From assembly GCA_016874055.1 (NCBI GenBank), contig VGVG01000004.1, positions 32,123 to 96,122 on the forward strand: a stretch of 64,000 nt of DNA. The letters run 5' to 3'. This document shows positions 41,271-49,641 of this stretch, piece after piece. The notes beneath the pieces were generated by a model. That model did not search any database. It was given only the letters and a program-made list of their open reading frames with translations, and had not been told where the DNA came from. How positions within the stretch are numbered: position 1 is the first letter of the stretch; each line of letters starts with the position of its first letter. The position numbers and the translations under genes are program-made. This stretch comes from Gammaproteobacteria bacterium (lineage in GTDB: Bacteria > Pseudomonadota > Gammaproteobacteria > Steroidobacterales > Steroidobacteraceae).

Positions 41271-41963
41271 TCAGCCGGTTGCGCCGCCGGCCAGTCGTCC
41301 GTCGAGTTCCCGCAGGCGCTCAGGCGTCGCGATATCGAACCAAAGTCCCTGATATAACCGACCGCGCAGTCGCCCTGCGGCAGCTGCCTCAAGCAGCAAC
41401 GGTAGGAGTGGTCTTCGACCGGGCGTGTGACCGGCAAAAAATTGCGGGCGATAAACGGCGATGCCCGAGAAGGTATATCGAACGGGTCTATCTGCTGCGA
41501 TGTCGAATCCACCCCCCTCTCGTGCGAGTAAGGCGAAGTCTCCTCGAGGATGTTCCGGTGGATTCGGTGCTAAAATTAACAGTCCGAGTGCTTGCTCATC
41601 TAGCGCGGGCAGCCGCGAAAAATCGAAGTCGGTCCAGATATCGCCGTTAACGACCAGAAACGGCTCCAAGCCAAGCAAGGGTAACGCCTGGATGATGCCG
41701 CCCGCCGTCTCAAGTGCGCCCCCACGCTCGGCACTGTATTGAATGCGAACGCCGTAACGCTTACCGTCACCCAGCGCCTCGACGATGTACTCACCGAGCC
41801 ACGCGTGGTTGATGACGAGGTCACGGATTCCCGCTCGAGCGAGTGCAGCGAGATGCCACTCGATTAGAGACCGAGCACCGACCTCAAGGAGCGGCTTCGG
41901 TCGCCCATCGGTCAGCGGTCGCATACGCTCGCCGCGACCCGCCGCAAGAATCATCGCTTTCAT
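41271..41963 (-). CDS. murU: N-acetylmuramate alpha-1-phosphate uridylyltransferase MurU
   Basis: A 230-residue sugar-phosphate nucleotidyltransferase. The N-terminal signature MILAAGRGERMRPLTDGRPKPLLEVG binds the nucleotide, and FLVVNGDIWTDFDF gives the metal Asp. With AmgK directly upstream (TGATG overlap) it forms the recycling shortcut that turns MurNAc or anhydro-derived MurNAc into UDP-MurNAc, bypassing MurA (fosfomycin target). Function inferred from the gene pair as characterised in Pseudomonas putida. Confidence 0.9.
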   Translation of the reverse strand: MKAMILAAGRGERMRPLTDGRPKPLLEVGARSLIEWHLAALARAGIRDLVINHAWLGEYIVEALGDGKRYGVRIQYSAERGGALETAGGIIQALPLLGLEPFLVVNGDIWTDFDFSRLPALDEQALGLLILAPNPPEHPRGDFALLAREGGGFDIAADRPVRYTFSGIAVYRPQFFAGHTPGRRPLLPLLLEAAAAGRLRGRLYQGLWFDIATPERLRELDGRLAGGATG

Positions 41964-43000
41964 CAGATGCTGAGCTGACGAGCGCGAGAATTAGCCATGG
42001 CCAGCCGCGGAACGATGTACTGTTCAAGCCACAAACCGAAATCCCGTAGTGCAACGTGACGTGCGGAGGCATCGCACAGGTATTCCAGCGTCAGCGGTAA
42101 GTCATCGAGATAACTCGTCTTACCGTCCCGCCACCAGAGGCGCGCGAAGATGCCGAGAATCTTTATATGTCGCTGCACGCCGATGAGGTCGAACCAACGT
42201 AAGAACTCTCGATCACTAGAGCCTGCAAGGTCCGATACGCCGCGTGTCAGCAAACCCTGTCGATAGGCCAGCACGTAACTCTCGATCTCGGTACGAGACC
42301 AAGCGATATAACAATCGTTGAGCAAGGAGGCGAGGTCGTACCCCACGGGACCGGACAGCGCGTCCTGAAAATCGATGACCCCTATCTTGTCGTGGGGCAG
42401 CAGCATCAGGTTGCGCGAGTGGTAATCGCGATGGACGAAGACTGTTGGCTGGGCCAGCGCCTGATCAATTAGCCAAAGAAAAGTACACTCGAGCAACTCG
42501 CGCTCGGCGGGCTCTAGTGTAATTTGCAGGTGCCGAACGCAGAACCACTCAGGCATCAACTCGAGCTCGCGGCGCAGTGCTTCGGCATCGTAAGGCGGCA
42601 GCTCGCGCGCGGCCTCCCGTCCGCCGATCTGAATACGCGCCAGAGTATCTAACGCAGCCTGGTACAGTGCCGGCGCCCGGCCCGGCTTGCGCAATTCCAG
42701 CAAAAACGGTGTCGAGCCAAGATCCTCGAGCAGGACAAACCCCCTGCCGATATCGACCGCATGCACATCTGGAACGTGCACCCCCACCCCTTTCAGCAAC
42801 CTCGCCACCCGCAGGTAGGGGCCAATGTCCTCCCGATCAGGTGGCGCATCCATGACCACACGAGTGCTGCCGTCGGGCAACCAGGCACGGAAATAACGCC
42901 GAAAACTGGCGTCTGCCGAGGCCGCCTCGATGCGAGCCGCACCGAAGTTCAGTTCGTGCTTTACCCAATGCGACAACAGTTCTAAGCGAGCATCCGACAA
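41963..43000 (-). CDS. amgK: N-acetylmuramate/N-acetylglucosamine kinase AmgK
   Basis: A 345-residue aminoglycoside phosphotransferase-fold kinase that phosphorylates MurNAc at the anomeric position. The N-terminal ASADASFRRYFRAWL motif is characteristic of AmgK, and the catalytic loop HRDYHSRNLMLL and metal site GVIDFQDALSGPVGYDLASLL are clear. I use the TTG at 43000 because it gives family length and lies outside lptD; an in-frame ATG at 43141 would run 86 codons into divergent lptD. It is coupled to murU. Confidence 0.9.
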   Translation of the reverse strand: MSDARLELLSHWVKHELNFGAARIEAASADASFRRYFRAWLPDGSTRVVMDAPPDREDIGPYLRVARLLKGVGVHVPDVHAVDIGRGFVLLEDLGSTPFLLELRKPGRAPALYQAALDTLARIQIGGREAARELPPYDAEALRRELELMPEWFCVRHLQITLEPAERELLECTFLWLIDQALAQPTVFVHRDYHSRNLMLLPHDKIGVIDFQDALSGPVGYDLASLLNDCYIAWSRTEIESYVLAYRQGLLTRGVSDLAGSSDREFLRWFDLIGVQRHIKILGIFARLWWRDGKTSYLDDLPLTLEYLCDASARHVALRDFGLWLEQYIVPRLAMANSRARQLSI

Positions 43001-43033
43001 GGGCTTGGTAATCCACGGCCTAGTTTTAGCTAC

Positions 43034-43039
43034 ATTATA
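43034..43039 (-). promoter_or_regulatory. Perfect TATAAT hexamer upstream of amgK
   Basis: On the minus strand TATAAT lies 33 bases before the amgK TTG start. The -35 region would fall within the first codons of lptD and has no clear match. The opposite strand of the same sequence reads TATAGT 13 bases ahead of lptD, so the 54-base gap may be a shared divergent promoter. Confidence 0.35.
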
Positions 43040-43054
43040 GTAAGGTCGCCAGCC

Positions 43055-45334
43055 ATGATCCCGCCGCGTCGCCTCGTCCGTTTGATAGCCTGCGCGGTAT
43101 TGCTCGTAGGTAGCCTGCCCGGCTGGTCGGTACACTTTCAATGCAAACAGCTCGATCCCCCAACGCGATGCCCTGCGCCTTCAGCGGTGCGCGAAGCCTT
43201 CTCACGCAGTAGCGCTTTGCCCGAAGCAGGACTTGCGCCGACTCCCCCCGCGCAATCCAAGGCGGTCGATGCCGCGGTCGAGGTGTCGAGCGATGCAGCC
43301 ACGCTCGGCATAACCGGTGATGCCGCTCTCAGCGGACACGTCGCCATTCGCCAAGGCGAGCGAACGCTGAGCGCCGAAGATGTTTCCTACGATTCCACAG
43401 CGCGTGAGTTCTCGATACGAGGACTGTTACGCTTCGCCGATTCGGTGCTGCGCGTGGAGGGACGATCGGGCCGGTACGACCCAACTGGCGGCGCCGCCTT
43501 TGACGACACGCGTTTCGAGCTACCGGAGGAGCCCGCCCGCGGAGCCGCCGACTCGCTGGAGCTCGGAGTCGACGGCAAAGTCATTCTGTCAAAGGTGTGG
43601 TTCACCACCTGCCCTGAGGGCTCGCCCGACTGGCGAATTCGTGCCAGTCGTATCGAGCTCGACGCGCGCGCGCGTAGAGGCACGGGTCGTAATGCTGCTA
43701 TCGACTTCAAGGGCGTACCGATTCTCTACCTACCTTATTTGTCCTTCCCTCTCGGGGACCAGAGAAAAAGCGGATTTCTTTTCCCAAACGTCGGCTACAG
43801 CTCACGAGGTGGCGCCGAAATCACTCTCCCGTACTACCTCAGCCTCGCGCCGAACTACGATCTGACGCTCGAACCCACGGTCTATGGTCGACGCGGCTTA
43901 GATTTCGGGATGCGTTTCCGCTACCTCACGATGCGTCATCGAGGTGAGCTACGCCTCAACGCACTGCAATCGGACAGCTTGAGTGAGACCAACCGTAACT
44001 GGGTGAGATTCCGTCACCGAAGTGAGCTGTCTGCAAACTGGAGATTTGACATCGATGCTCAGAGCGTGAGCGATACCGAATACTTCGAAGATTTCGCCTC
44101 CGGTACCGAAGGCACGAGCATCGCCTTCCTACGACGTAGTGCGCGGCTCGCTTACCGCAACGAGCATTGGCACCTGCGCGCCGAGGCCGAGCAATTTCAG
44201 ACCATCGATCGAGCGCTCGATGTTCTCGATAGACCGTATGCGCGCCTTCCACGCTTTCAGGTAAGCGGCGACTGGATTACGAACGGACCACTCGCGATGC
44301 GTTTTGGATTCGATAGCGAGGTAGTTAACTTCGATCGCACGGTCGGCGTTAAAGGCTGGCGTACCGACTTCGCACCCTGGGCGGGGCTCGATTTCGGATC
44401 GCCCGCGTATTACCTGCGTCCGAGCACAGGCTGGCGGTACACCCGTTACGACCTCGACGGCGTCGCAGCCAAGACGGACGATCGCCTCTCGCGGTCGCTA
44501 CCCTACGCCGTTCTCGATGCCGGAATCCGACTCGAACGCAATGGCATTGAAAGCTCACGTACGCGGATGATCCTAGAGCCTCGACTGCTTTATCTTTGGA
44601 CGCCCTATCGAGATCAGTATCAGCTACCGGTCTTCGACACGGCACTGTCCGATCTCGATTTCATACAACTCTTTCGGATCTCGCGCTACGTCGGTCCCGA
44701 CCGAATTGCCGATGCAAATCATGCAAGCATCGGCGTCACGTCGCGTATCTTTGATCGTCAGTCGGGACGTCAATTGCTTTCGGCTACCTTAGGACAAATC
44801 TATCGATTCGAACGCCCGCGCGTGCAACTCCCTGGAGAGTTGTTCGTCGGCGAGGCACGCTCCGACCTCGTAGCGCAACTTGGAATATCTGCTTGGCAGA
44901 GCTGGAACGTTAGCTTTGGCGTGCAATGGGATAGTACGGAGAAAAATCAGCAGCGCAGCCACCTGCGGCTGCAGTATCGACCTGATTCTGATCGCGCGTT
45001 AAACCTCGCCTACCGCTTCCAGCGCGATCGATTTGAGCAAGGCGAGCTGTCGGGCGCGTGGCCGATCGGTTCCCGCTGGAATGTGTATGGTCGTTATGTG
45101 TACGACCTCAAGGATCGCAGCAAGCTCGATCGTTTTACGGGAATCGAATACAAGTCGTGCTGCTGGCGTTTAAGACTGGTGGGTCGTCGCTTTGTATCGA
45201 GCCGAACCGGCGAGCGCGACACTGGAATCTACTTGCAGCTGGAACTCAATGGTCTCGCGAGTGCCGGAGGGTCGGCCGATGCTTTCCTCGAGGAGGCAAT
45301 TCGGGGATACTCAGCCGGCGATCAAAGCCGCTAA
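43055..45334 (+). CDS. lptD: LPS-assembly outer membrane protein LptD
   Basis: A 759-residue beta-barrel that, with LptE, inserts LPS in the outer leaflet. A signal peptide (LIACAVLLVGSLPGW) is followed by the OstA/LptA-like beta-jellyroll (about residues 85-210: ITGDAALSGHVAIRQGERTL), then a 26-strand barrel (YLPYLSFPLGDQRKSGFLFPNVGYSS is the entry). The cysteines needed for the disulfide switch are visible at FQCKQ, TRCPAP, and the paired CC in YKSCCWRLRL. It starts the lptD-surA-pdxA-rsmA-apaGH operon. Confidence 0.96.
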   Translation: MIPPRRLVRLIACAVLLVGSLPGWSVHFQCKQLDPPTRCPAPSAVREAFSRSSALPEAGLAPTPPAQSKAVDAAVEVSSDAATLGITGDAALSGHVAIRQGERTLSAEDVSYDSTAREFSIRGLLRFADSVLRVEGRSGRYDPTGGAAFDDTRFELPEEPARGAADSLELGVDGKVILSKVWFTTCPEGSPDWRIRASRIELDARARRGTGRNAAIDFKGVPILYLPYLSFPLGDQRKSGFLFPNVGYSSRGGAEITLPYYLSLAPNYDLTLEPTVYGRRGLDFGMRFRYLTMRHRGELRLNALQSDSLSETNRNWVRFRHRSELSANWRFDIDAQSVSDTEYFEDFASGTEGTSIAFLRRSARLAYRNEHWHLRAEAEQFQTIDRALDVLDRPYARLPRFQVSGDWITNGPLAMRFGFDSEVVNFDRTVGVKGWRTDFAPWAGLDFGSPAYYLRPSTGWRYTRYDLDGVAAKTDDRLSRSLPYAVLDAGIRLERNGIESSRTRMILEPRLLYLWTPYRDQYQLPVFDTALSDLDFIQLFRISRYVGPDRIADANHASIGVTSRIFDRQSGRQLLSATLGQIYRFERPRVQLPGELFVGEARSDLVAQLGISAWQSWNVSFGVQWDSTEKNQQRSHLRLQYRPDSDRALNLAYRFQRDRFEQGELSGAWPIGSRWNVYGRYVYDLKDRSKLDRFTGIEYKSCCWRLRLVGRRFVSSRTGERDTGIYLQLELNGLASAGGSADAFLEEAIRGYSAGDQSR

Positions 45335-45359
45335 GTTTTTAGGATTTTCGGAAATCAAT

Positions 45360-46682
45360 ATGGCCCCTTCTGTACAACGTAATCTCACATTCCTCGCCTC
45401 CACATGTCTCGCGATGCTCGTGGCCACTTCGCCAGCTTTAGCACAGCGCTCGCTCTCTGATCGCGGCACTATGCTCGATCGCGTCGCAGCCGTCGTGAAT
45501 GACGGAGTCGTGCTTGCCAGCGAACTCGAGGAGCAAGTGCAGGTGATCGCGGGTCGTTTGCAGTCTCAAGGACTCGAGATGCCGCCGCCTGGAGTACTGC
45601 GTCAACAAATACTCGATCGGCTCATCCTTCAGGAAATTCAGATGCAGCGCGCCCAGCGTGCAGGCATTCGCATCGGCGACGAATCACTCAACCAGGCTCT
45701 CGCGGATGTTGCGCAGCGTAATGGCATCGCGCTCGTACAGTTCCCGTCGACCCTCGCGCAGCAGGGTATCGACTACATTTCCTATCGCGAGAGCGTCCGT
45801 CGAGAAATGACTCTTCAGGTGCTACGGCAACGCGACGTCATCCAGCGTATCAACGTATCGCCCCGTGAGCTCCAGCAATTCCTAGAGAAACAAAAGTCCC
45901 GACCTTCCGAGCTTAATGAGTACAACCTCTCACACATCCTCATCGCGGTACCTCAGGAAGCAACGTCCGCTCAGCTCGATCAGGCCGAGAGCCGCGCACA
46001 GAATGTCTTCCAGCGTGCGAGGAGTGGTGAAGATTTCACGAAGCTCGCCATCGCCTTCTCGAATAGTCAGACTGCGCTCGAGGGCGGCGCACTCGGCTGG
46101 CGTCGTGGTCCAGAAATTCCGACTGTGCTCGCCGATCTCGTGGTGAACCTCAAACCTGGCGAGGTCAGCGAACCACTACGCACTCCGTCGGGTTATCATA
46201 TTGTACGTCTCAACGAAATCCGTGGTGCTGATCAGCAGGTCGTCATCGAACAAACCCATGCTCGTCATATCTTGCTCAAGCCTACTGAGATTCAGGACGA
46301 TGCCACGGTACAACAACGACTGATCGATGTTCGCGATCGAATTCTTAAAGGTGAAGATTTCTCGGTGCTCGCCAAAACGCTCTCCGACGATCCGGGTTCG
46401 GCTGTTGATGGCGGCGATCTCGGCTGGACCGCCCCGGGCACGTTCGTTCCGGAGTTCGACGCAGCGCTGGGTCGTCTCACGCCCAACGAAATCAGCGAAC
46501 CTTTCCGTACCCAGTTCGGCTGGCATATCGTCCAGCTTCTCGAACGCCGGCAGTTCGACAACACCGAAGAACTGCGTCGGCAGCGCGCCTTCATGCAGCT
46601 AAGAGAAAGTAAGGCAGACGAGGAAACCGAGCTCTGGCTGCGTCGGCTGCGCGATGAGGCGTATGTCGATATCAAGAGCTGA
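45360..46682 (+). CDS. surA: Periplasmic chaperone/peptidyl-prolyl isomerase SurA
   Basis: A 440-residue periplasmic chaperone for outer-membrane proteins such as LptD. A signal peptide (FLASTCLAMLVATSPALAQ) is followed by the SurA N-domain (RVAAVVNDGVVLASELEEQ) and two parvulin domains (ELNEYNLSHILIAVPQ... and EQTHARHILLKP...). The ATG at 45360 is chosen for the signal peptide; the same frame is open further upstream beneath the lptD end. Confidence 0.96.
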   Translation: MAPSVQRNLTFLASTCLAMLVATSPALAQRSLSDRGTMLDRVAAVVNDGVVLASELEEQVQVIAGRLQSQGLEMPPPGVLRQQILDRLILQEIQMQRAQRAGIRIGDESLNQALADVAQRNGIALVQFPSTLAQQGIDYISYRESVRREMTLQVLRQRDVIQRINVSPRELQQFLEKQKSRPSELNEYNLSHILIAVPQEATSAQLDQAESRAQNVFQRARSGEDFTKLAIAFSNSQTALEGGALGWRRGPEIPTVLADLVVNLKPGEVSEPLRTPSGYHIVRLNEIRGADQQVVIEQTHARHILLKPTEIQDDATVQQRLIDVRDRILKGEDFSVLAKTLSDDPGSAVDGGDLGWTAPGTFVPEFDAALGRLTPNEISEPFRTQFGWHIVQLLERRQFDNTEELRRQRAFMQLRESKADEETELWLRRLRDEAYVDIKS

Positions 46683-47625
46683 ATATCCGCGGATCATCAT
46701 CACCTCGGGTGAGCCAGCGGGCATCGGCCCCGAGCTCTGCGCGCAACTTACGCGCGTCGATCTTCCGCCCTGCGAGTTGCATTGCCTCGTCGATCAATCT
46801 TTGCTCGAGACGCGTGCGCCTGCAGGGTCCAAGCTCGATCGATTGAAGATCGTGCATCGACCGCTAGCCGTCCCCTCGGTCGCCGGTACGCTCGATAGTC
46901 GTAACGCGGGTTATGTGGTTCGTCTTCTTGACGATGCGTTGGAGAGCGTGAAAAACGGTGCCTGTGACGCCATGGTTACCGCACCCGTTCAAAAAAGCGT
47001 GATCGCCGCCTCGGGTGTGCCCTTCTCGGGTCACACCGAGTACCTCGCTGAACGCTGCGGCACACCTAAGCCTGTGATGATGCTGGTGGCGGGGGGGCTT
47101 CGGATCGCGCTCGCCACCACTCATCTGCCGCTTCGGCAAGTGCCCGACGCAATTACGCAGCCACTCGTGCTGCATATTTTGCGCATAATGCACGCCGATC
47201 TTAAAAATGCCTTCGGCATCAAAAACCCTCGTATTGCGGTCTGCGGTCTCAATCCTCACGCCGGAGAGGTGGGGCTACTCGGTGACGAGGAGATTCGGCA
47301 GATCAGCCCCGCCATCGAAGTAGCGCGTGCCGAAAATATCGACGTCGTCGGACCCATTCCGGCAGACACCGCGTTCGTACCGAGCCAGTTGGTAAAAGTC
47401 GATGCGTTTCTCGCTATGTTTCATGATCAAGGATTACCCGTGCTAAAGCACGCGGGCTTCGGTCACGCCGTCAACGTGACACTCGGTCTGCCGGTAATCC
47501 GAACGTCGGTGGATCACGGCACTGCTCTATCGCTTGCAGGTACCGGACGCGCGGATGTCGGCAGCTTGCGAGCGGCCGTCGAACTCGCGGTTGATCTTAC
47601 TTATCGACGACGCTCTAGCCACTGA
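46663..47625 (+). CDS. pdxA: 4-hydroxythreonine-4-phosphate dehydrogenase PdxA
   Basis: A 320-residue NAD-dependent enzyme of the DXP-dependent pyridoxal phosphate pathway. ITSGEPAGIGPEL, TAPVQKSVIAASGVPFSGHTEYLA and the metal-binding MFHDQGLPVLKH plus VNVTLGLPVIRTSVDHGTA are family signatures. It overlaps the surA end by 20 bases; ATG at 46654 would add three residues. Many PLP enzymes in the window (IscS, GcvP, Dat) depend on its product. Confidence 0.96.
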   Translation: MSISRAEYPRIIITSGEPAGIGPELCAQLTRVDLPPCELHCLVDQSLLETRAPAGSKLDRLKIVHRPLAVPSVAGTLDSRNAGYVVRLLDDALESVKNGACDAMVTAPVQKSVIAASGVPFSGHTEYLAERCGTPKPVMMLVAGGLRIALATTHLPLRQVPDAITQPLVLHILRIMHADLKNAFGIKNPRIAVCGLNPHAGEVGLLGDEEIRQISPAIEVARAENIDVVGPIPADTAFVPSQLVKVDAFLAMFHDQGLPVLKHAGFGHAVNVTLGLPVIRTSVDHGTALSLAGTGRADVGSLRAAVELAVDLTYRRRSSH

Positions 47626-47632
47626 GTCCACG

Positions 47633-48412
47633 GTGGTCCTCGCACGCAAACGCTTCGGTCAGAACTTTCTGCACGATCCAAATGTGATCGCGCAGATCGT
47701 CGAATCCATCGACCCACAGCCCGGAGAGGCTCTCGTCGAGATCGGACCGGGTCAAGGTGCGTTGACCGAGCCGCTCCTCAAGCTCTGCGAAGAGTTTGAT
47801 GCCATCGAAATCGATCGTGATCTCGCGGGAGAGCTACAGCAAAGATTCGGCGACCGTGGCCTTACGCTTCATGTGTGCGATGTGCTGGAATTCGATTTCG
47901 CGACGCTCGCCAAAGCGCGAGGTCAGAAGCTTCGGGTCATCGGTAACCTGCCGTATAACGTCTCGACTCCCCTGCTCTTTCACTTACTCGATCACCGCGC
48001 CTCCATTGTCGATCTGCACGTCATGTTGCAGCGAGAGGTCATCGAGCGTATCTGCGCGGCACCGGGCGGTGGGGACTACGGTAGGCTCACCGTGATGCTC
48101 GCGCCTTGGTTGACCGCCCAGCACCTCTTCGATGTCGGTCCCGGTGCGTTCCGTCCGGCACCGCAGGTCTGGTCGGCCGTTGCACGCCTCACCGTGCACG
48201 AAACACCGGCTTTCCCTGTCGATGCTCGCTACGCGCGAGTGGTGGCTGCTGCGTTCTCTAAGCGGCGAAAGACGCTGCGCAATACGCTGCACACCCTGCT
48301 CGATGCCGAAGCCATTGCCGCCTGCCACATCGATCCGGGTGCGCGACCCGAGACTTTGTCGCCGGCGGAGTTCGGTCGAGTTGCCAGCGCGGTACGCGAA
48401 CCGCTAGTGTGA
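47633..48412 (+). CDS. rsmA: 16S rRNA dimethyladenosine transferase RsmA
   Basis: A 259-residue SAM methyltransferase that dimethylates A1518 and A1519 of 16S rRNA. The start block ARKRFGQNFLHDPNVI, SAM motif I LVEIGPGQGALTEPLL and the target-base motif NLPYNVSTPLLF are intact. The GTG at 47633, seven bases after pdxA, gives the family length; the frame is open farther upstream inside pdxA. Gene order pdxA-rsmA-apaG-apaH is classic. Confidence 0.97.
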   Translation: MVLARKRFGQNFLHDPNVIAQIVESIDPQPGEALVEIGPGQGALTEPLLKLCEEFDAIEIDRDLAGELQQRFGDRGLTLHVCDVLEFDFATLAKARGQKLRVIGNLPYNVSTPLLFHLLDHRASIVDLHVMLQREVIERICAAPGGGDYGRLTVMLAPWLTAQHLFDVGPGAFRPAPQVWSAVARLTVHETPAFPVDARYARVVAAAFSKRRKTLRNTLHTLLDAEAIAACHIDPGARPETLSPAEFGRVASAVREPLV

Positions 48413-48795
48413 GCCAAATGCGCATCGATCATCACCTTGATATCAAAATCGAAACGATTTATCTCGAAGCTCAATCTGACCCTGACAGTCAGCGTTACGT
48501 ATTCGGTTATACAGTGACCATGCGAAACGAGGGACGCTTGCCTCTGAAGCTCATGACGCGCCATTGGGTCATCACCGACAGTAACGGCAAAGTTCAGGAG
48601 GTCCGTGGAGCAGGCGTCGTTGGCGAACAGCCGCACCTCGAACCTGGTCAAGGATTTCGCTACTCGAGCGGTGCCGTCATCGAAACTCCAGTCGGCACCA
48701 TGCACGGTAGCTACCAGATGCGCGGTGACGACGGTTTCCAATTCGATGCACCGATCCCCGCATTCCGACTGGCGATGCCAGGAGTGGTGCACTGA
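48409..48795 (+). CDS. apaG: Co2+/Mg2+ efflux-associated protein ApaG
   Basis: A 128-residue single-domain protein with a fibronectin III-like fold. YVFGYTVTMRNEGRLPLKLMTRHWVITDSNG and EPGQGFRYSSGAVIETPVGTMHGSYQM are the standard family sequence. Biochemical role is unsettled. A GTG start overlaps the rsmA stop (GTGA); an ATG three codons later is an alternative. Confidence 0.96.
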   Translation: MSQMRIDHHLDIKIETIYLEAQSDPDSQRYVFGYTVTMRNEGRLPLKLMTRHWVITDSNGKVQEVRGAGVVGEQPHLEPGQGFRYSSGAVIETPVGTMHGSYQMRGDDGFQFDAPIPAFRLAMPGVVH

Positions 48796-48797
48796 CC

Positions 48798-49634
48798 ATG
48801 GCTCGAATCGCAGTGGGTGACGTGCAAGGCTGCCTGCCCGAACTGCGACAACTGCTGAAGCAGGTCAATTTCCGCAGCGACCGTGACGAGGTCTGGTTTG
48901 TCGGAGATCTCGTAAATCGCGGCCCCGACTCCCTTGGAACCTTGCGCTTCGTCCGCGCGCTGGGTGACAACGCGCGCGTAGTTCTCGGCAACCACGATCT
49001 ACACTTGCTCGCTGTGGCCACTAGTAGCAGCCGAAGATTGCGAGTCGACGATACCCTCGACGATATCCTCTCGGCAATAGACCGCGAGGCTCTACTCGAG
49101 TGGCTCATCACGCGACCGCTCGCAGTAAAAAAAGGATCTGATCTTATGGTGCATGCCGGAGTCGTGCCGCAATGGTCGGCCGAGGACGTCATGGGGCTCG
49201 CTGCCGAGGTCGAGCAGGCTCTACGAGCTGACCCCGCCAAACTGTTCGAGTCCATGTACGGCAATCGCCCCGATCGCTGGACCGTCACGCTCGAAGGCTT
49301 CGATCGCCTGTGGTTCATCATCAATGTACTGACTCGATTGAGATACTGCAGCGCCGATGGGCGCATCGATCTTAAAATGAAAGTTGCTCCGGGATCACAA
49401 GAGAGGGGTTGGATTCCTTGGTTCGAAGCTCCCGAGCGTCGAACGTCGGGAATCCGCGTGATCTCGGGACACTGGTCCACACTTGGGCTCGTCGACCGTC
49501 CCGACCTGCTCACGCTCGACACCGGTGGCGTGTGGGGCGGTGCGCTGACCGCCGCGGCCCTCGATTCCACCGCGCGCTGGTCCCTGCCCTGCAGAGGCTA
49601 TAAGCGAGTTAAGATGTCTGTCTCATCCGACTAA
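48798..49634 (+). CDS. apaH: Symmetrical bis(5'-nucleosyl)-tetraphosphatase ApaH
   Basis: A 278-residue metallophosphatase that splits Ap4A to two ADP and can remove Np4 caps from RNA. The motifs GDVQGCLPEL, FVGDLVNRGPDSLGTLRFV, VLGNHDLHLLAVA and MVHAGVVPQW cover the metal ligands. It closes the lptD operon, two bases after apaG, and fumarase follows by seven bases. Confidence 0.97.
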   Translation: MARIAVGDVQGCLPELRQLLKQVNFRSDRDEVWFVGDLVNRGPDSLGTLRFVRALGDNARVVLGNHDLHLLAVATSSSRRLRVDDTLDDILSAIDREALLEWLITRPLAVKKGSDLMVHAGVVPQWSAEDVMGLAAEVEQALRADPAKLFESMYGNRPDRWTVTLEGFDRLWFIINVLTRLRYCSADGRIDLKMKVAPGSQERGWIPWFEAPERRTSGIRVISGHWSTLGLVDRPDLLTLDTGGVWGGALTAAALDSTARWSLPCRGYKRVKMSVSSD

Positions 49635-49641
49635 CGAGCCC

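Noticed and set aside
41963..43141. Longer AmgK reading frame starting at 43141
   Set aside because: The first 47 codons lie opposite the lptD signal-peptide region and show no AmgK similarity; the TTG at 43000 gives family length.
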